Shown here: positions 4,601-5,011 of the stretch, in pieces | Layout of the letters: each line of letters starts with the position of its first letter | Numbering within the stretch: position 1 is the stretch's first letter | Source of the DNA: a bacterium | GTDB lineage: Bacteria; Patescibacteriota; Saccharimonadia; Saccharimonadales; UBA4665 | Direction of reading: 5' to 3' | Assembly: GCA_021788675.1 (NCBI GenBank) | Contig: JAJYKI010000060.1 | Location: 1-5,011, forward strand | Length of the DNA: 5,011 nt | Notes under the pieces: generated by a model | Databases searched by the model: none | Told to the model about the DNA's origin: nothing | Seen by the model: the letters and a program-made list of their open reading frames with translations, nothing else | Position numbers and translations under genes: made by a program

Positions 4601-5011
4601 AGTTCTATTGGTGAATGACTGACTAAATCTTTGACGTCTTCAGATGGCGTTGGCCCGTGTGAAGTTCTCAGCGGCGCCTCTCTAAGGACTAAAGCGGTAA
4701 TAAAGGCGGCAGCTACAATCGGCAAGCCCAGAAGGAACATGTCATGGAATGATAGGGCATAGGCCTGTAGGATGTCGTGGCGAATGAAAGCCGGCAGCTT
4801 AGCCAATGCCTGATTGCTACTTTCAAGCGCGCTGGTGGAAATGGCGGATTTGCTGACTGCTGGCAGCAGCTTTTCAATGTGAGCGGTCAAGCGAGATATT
4901 AATATGCTACCGAATATGGCGCCGCCCAGAGCACTACCAATGCTTCTGAAAAAAGTGGTGGTAGATGTGGCCGTGCCCATCTGCTTAATATCGACCGAGT
5001 TTTGAACTGCC
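4597..5011 (-). CDS. MFS multidrug efflux transporter, DHA2 (EmrB/QacA) family, C-terminal part
   Basis: The frame is open from the right edge of the window and supplies the last 137 residues of a proton-driven drug exporter with 14 membrane segments. The first residues, AVQNSVDIKQMGTATS, match the conserved stretch before the last long periplasmic loop in DHA2 pumps (AVQN, then GTAT). Two membrane segments follow: FFRSIGSALGGAIFGSIL, and near the end FLLGLPIVAAAFITALVL, separated by a loop of about 60 residues. A cytoplasmic tail of about 30 residues follows. The Met at 4980 is internal, since the frame continues upstream with family-like sequence. The TGA stop overlaps the ATPase ATG by four bases, placing this gene first of the visible part of a three-gene efflux operon. 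Substrate unknown. Confidence 0.9.
   Translation of the reverse strand, partial: AVQNSVDIKQMGTATSTTTFFRSIGSALGGAIFGSILISRLTAHIEKLLPAVSKSAISTSALESSNQALAKLPAFIRHDILQAYALSFHDMFLLGLPIVAAAFITALVLREAPLRTSHGPTPSEDVKDLVSHSPIEL

Overview
This window looks like a chromosomal segment of a Patescibacteria/CPR bacterium, most probably Saccharibacteria (TM7). That reading rests on the S16 protein, whose N-terminus (MLAIRLQRTGRKGHA) and GAQPSPRA stretch resemble Saccharibacteria S16 as I remember it. It also fits the tight packing, the short TrmD, and a housekeeping cluster that lacks rimM and rplS. No database search was possible, so the phylum is an inference. The genetic code appears standard: two genes end in TGA inside ATGA start/stop overlaps.

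Left block (1-1933, + strand): the end of rnc (RNase III dsRNA-binding domain), a good sigma70-type promoter, then rpsP (ribosomal protein S16 with a disordered Pro/Glu/Ala tail), a KhpA-type KH-domain RNA-binding protein with an unusual charged tail, and trmD (tRNA m1G37 methyltransferase). This is a translation and RNA-maturation operon. TrmD is short at its C-terminus and has Glu where the catalytic Asp is expected.

Middle block (1930-3124): a redox island. A WhiB-family iron-sulfur regulator on the - strand converges on trmD with interlocking stop codons. It is divergent from sodN, a nickel superoxide dismutase with an intact Ni-hook. The two genes share a 96-bp intergenic region in which their -10 elements form one 10-bp palindrome. 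Directly after sodN lies sodX, the signal-peptidase-like protease expected to trim the NiSOD leader, but its frame is broken by a TGA at codon 25. WhiB proteins are classically confined to Actinobacteria and their phages, and this NiSOD is strikingly Streptomyces-like. Transfer from an actinobacterial host or prey is therefore an attractive explanation, since cultured Saccharibacteria live on Actinobacteria.

Right block (3069-5011, - strand): a three-gene drug-export operon reading toward sodX. In transcription order it holds the 3' end of a DHA2-family MFS pump, an ABC ATPase of the DrrA type and an ABC-2 permease of the DrrB type. Each gene is joined to the next by a 4-nt ATGA overlap. The permease 3' end overlaps the end of the sodX frame.

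The most interesting point is the WhiB/NiSOD/SodX module with overlapping divergent promoters in what seems to be a CPR genome, together with the interrupted maturation protease. No tRNA, rRNA, CRISPR array or insertion sequence was seen, and no gene-free stretch exceeds about 130 bases.
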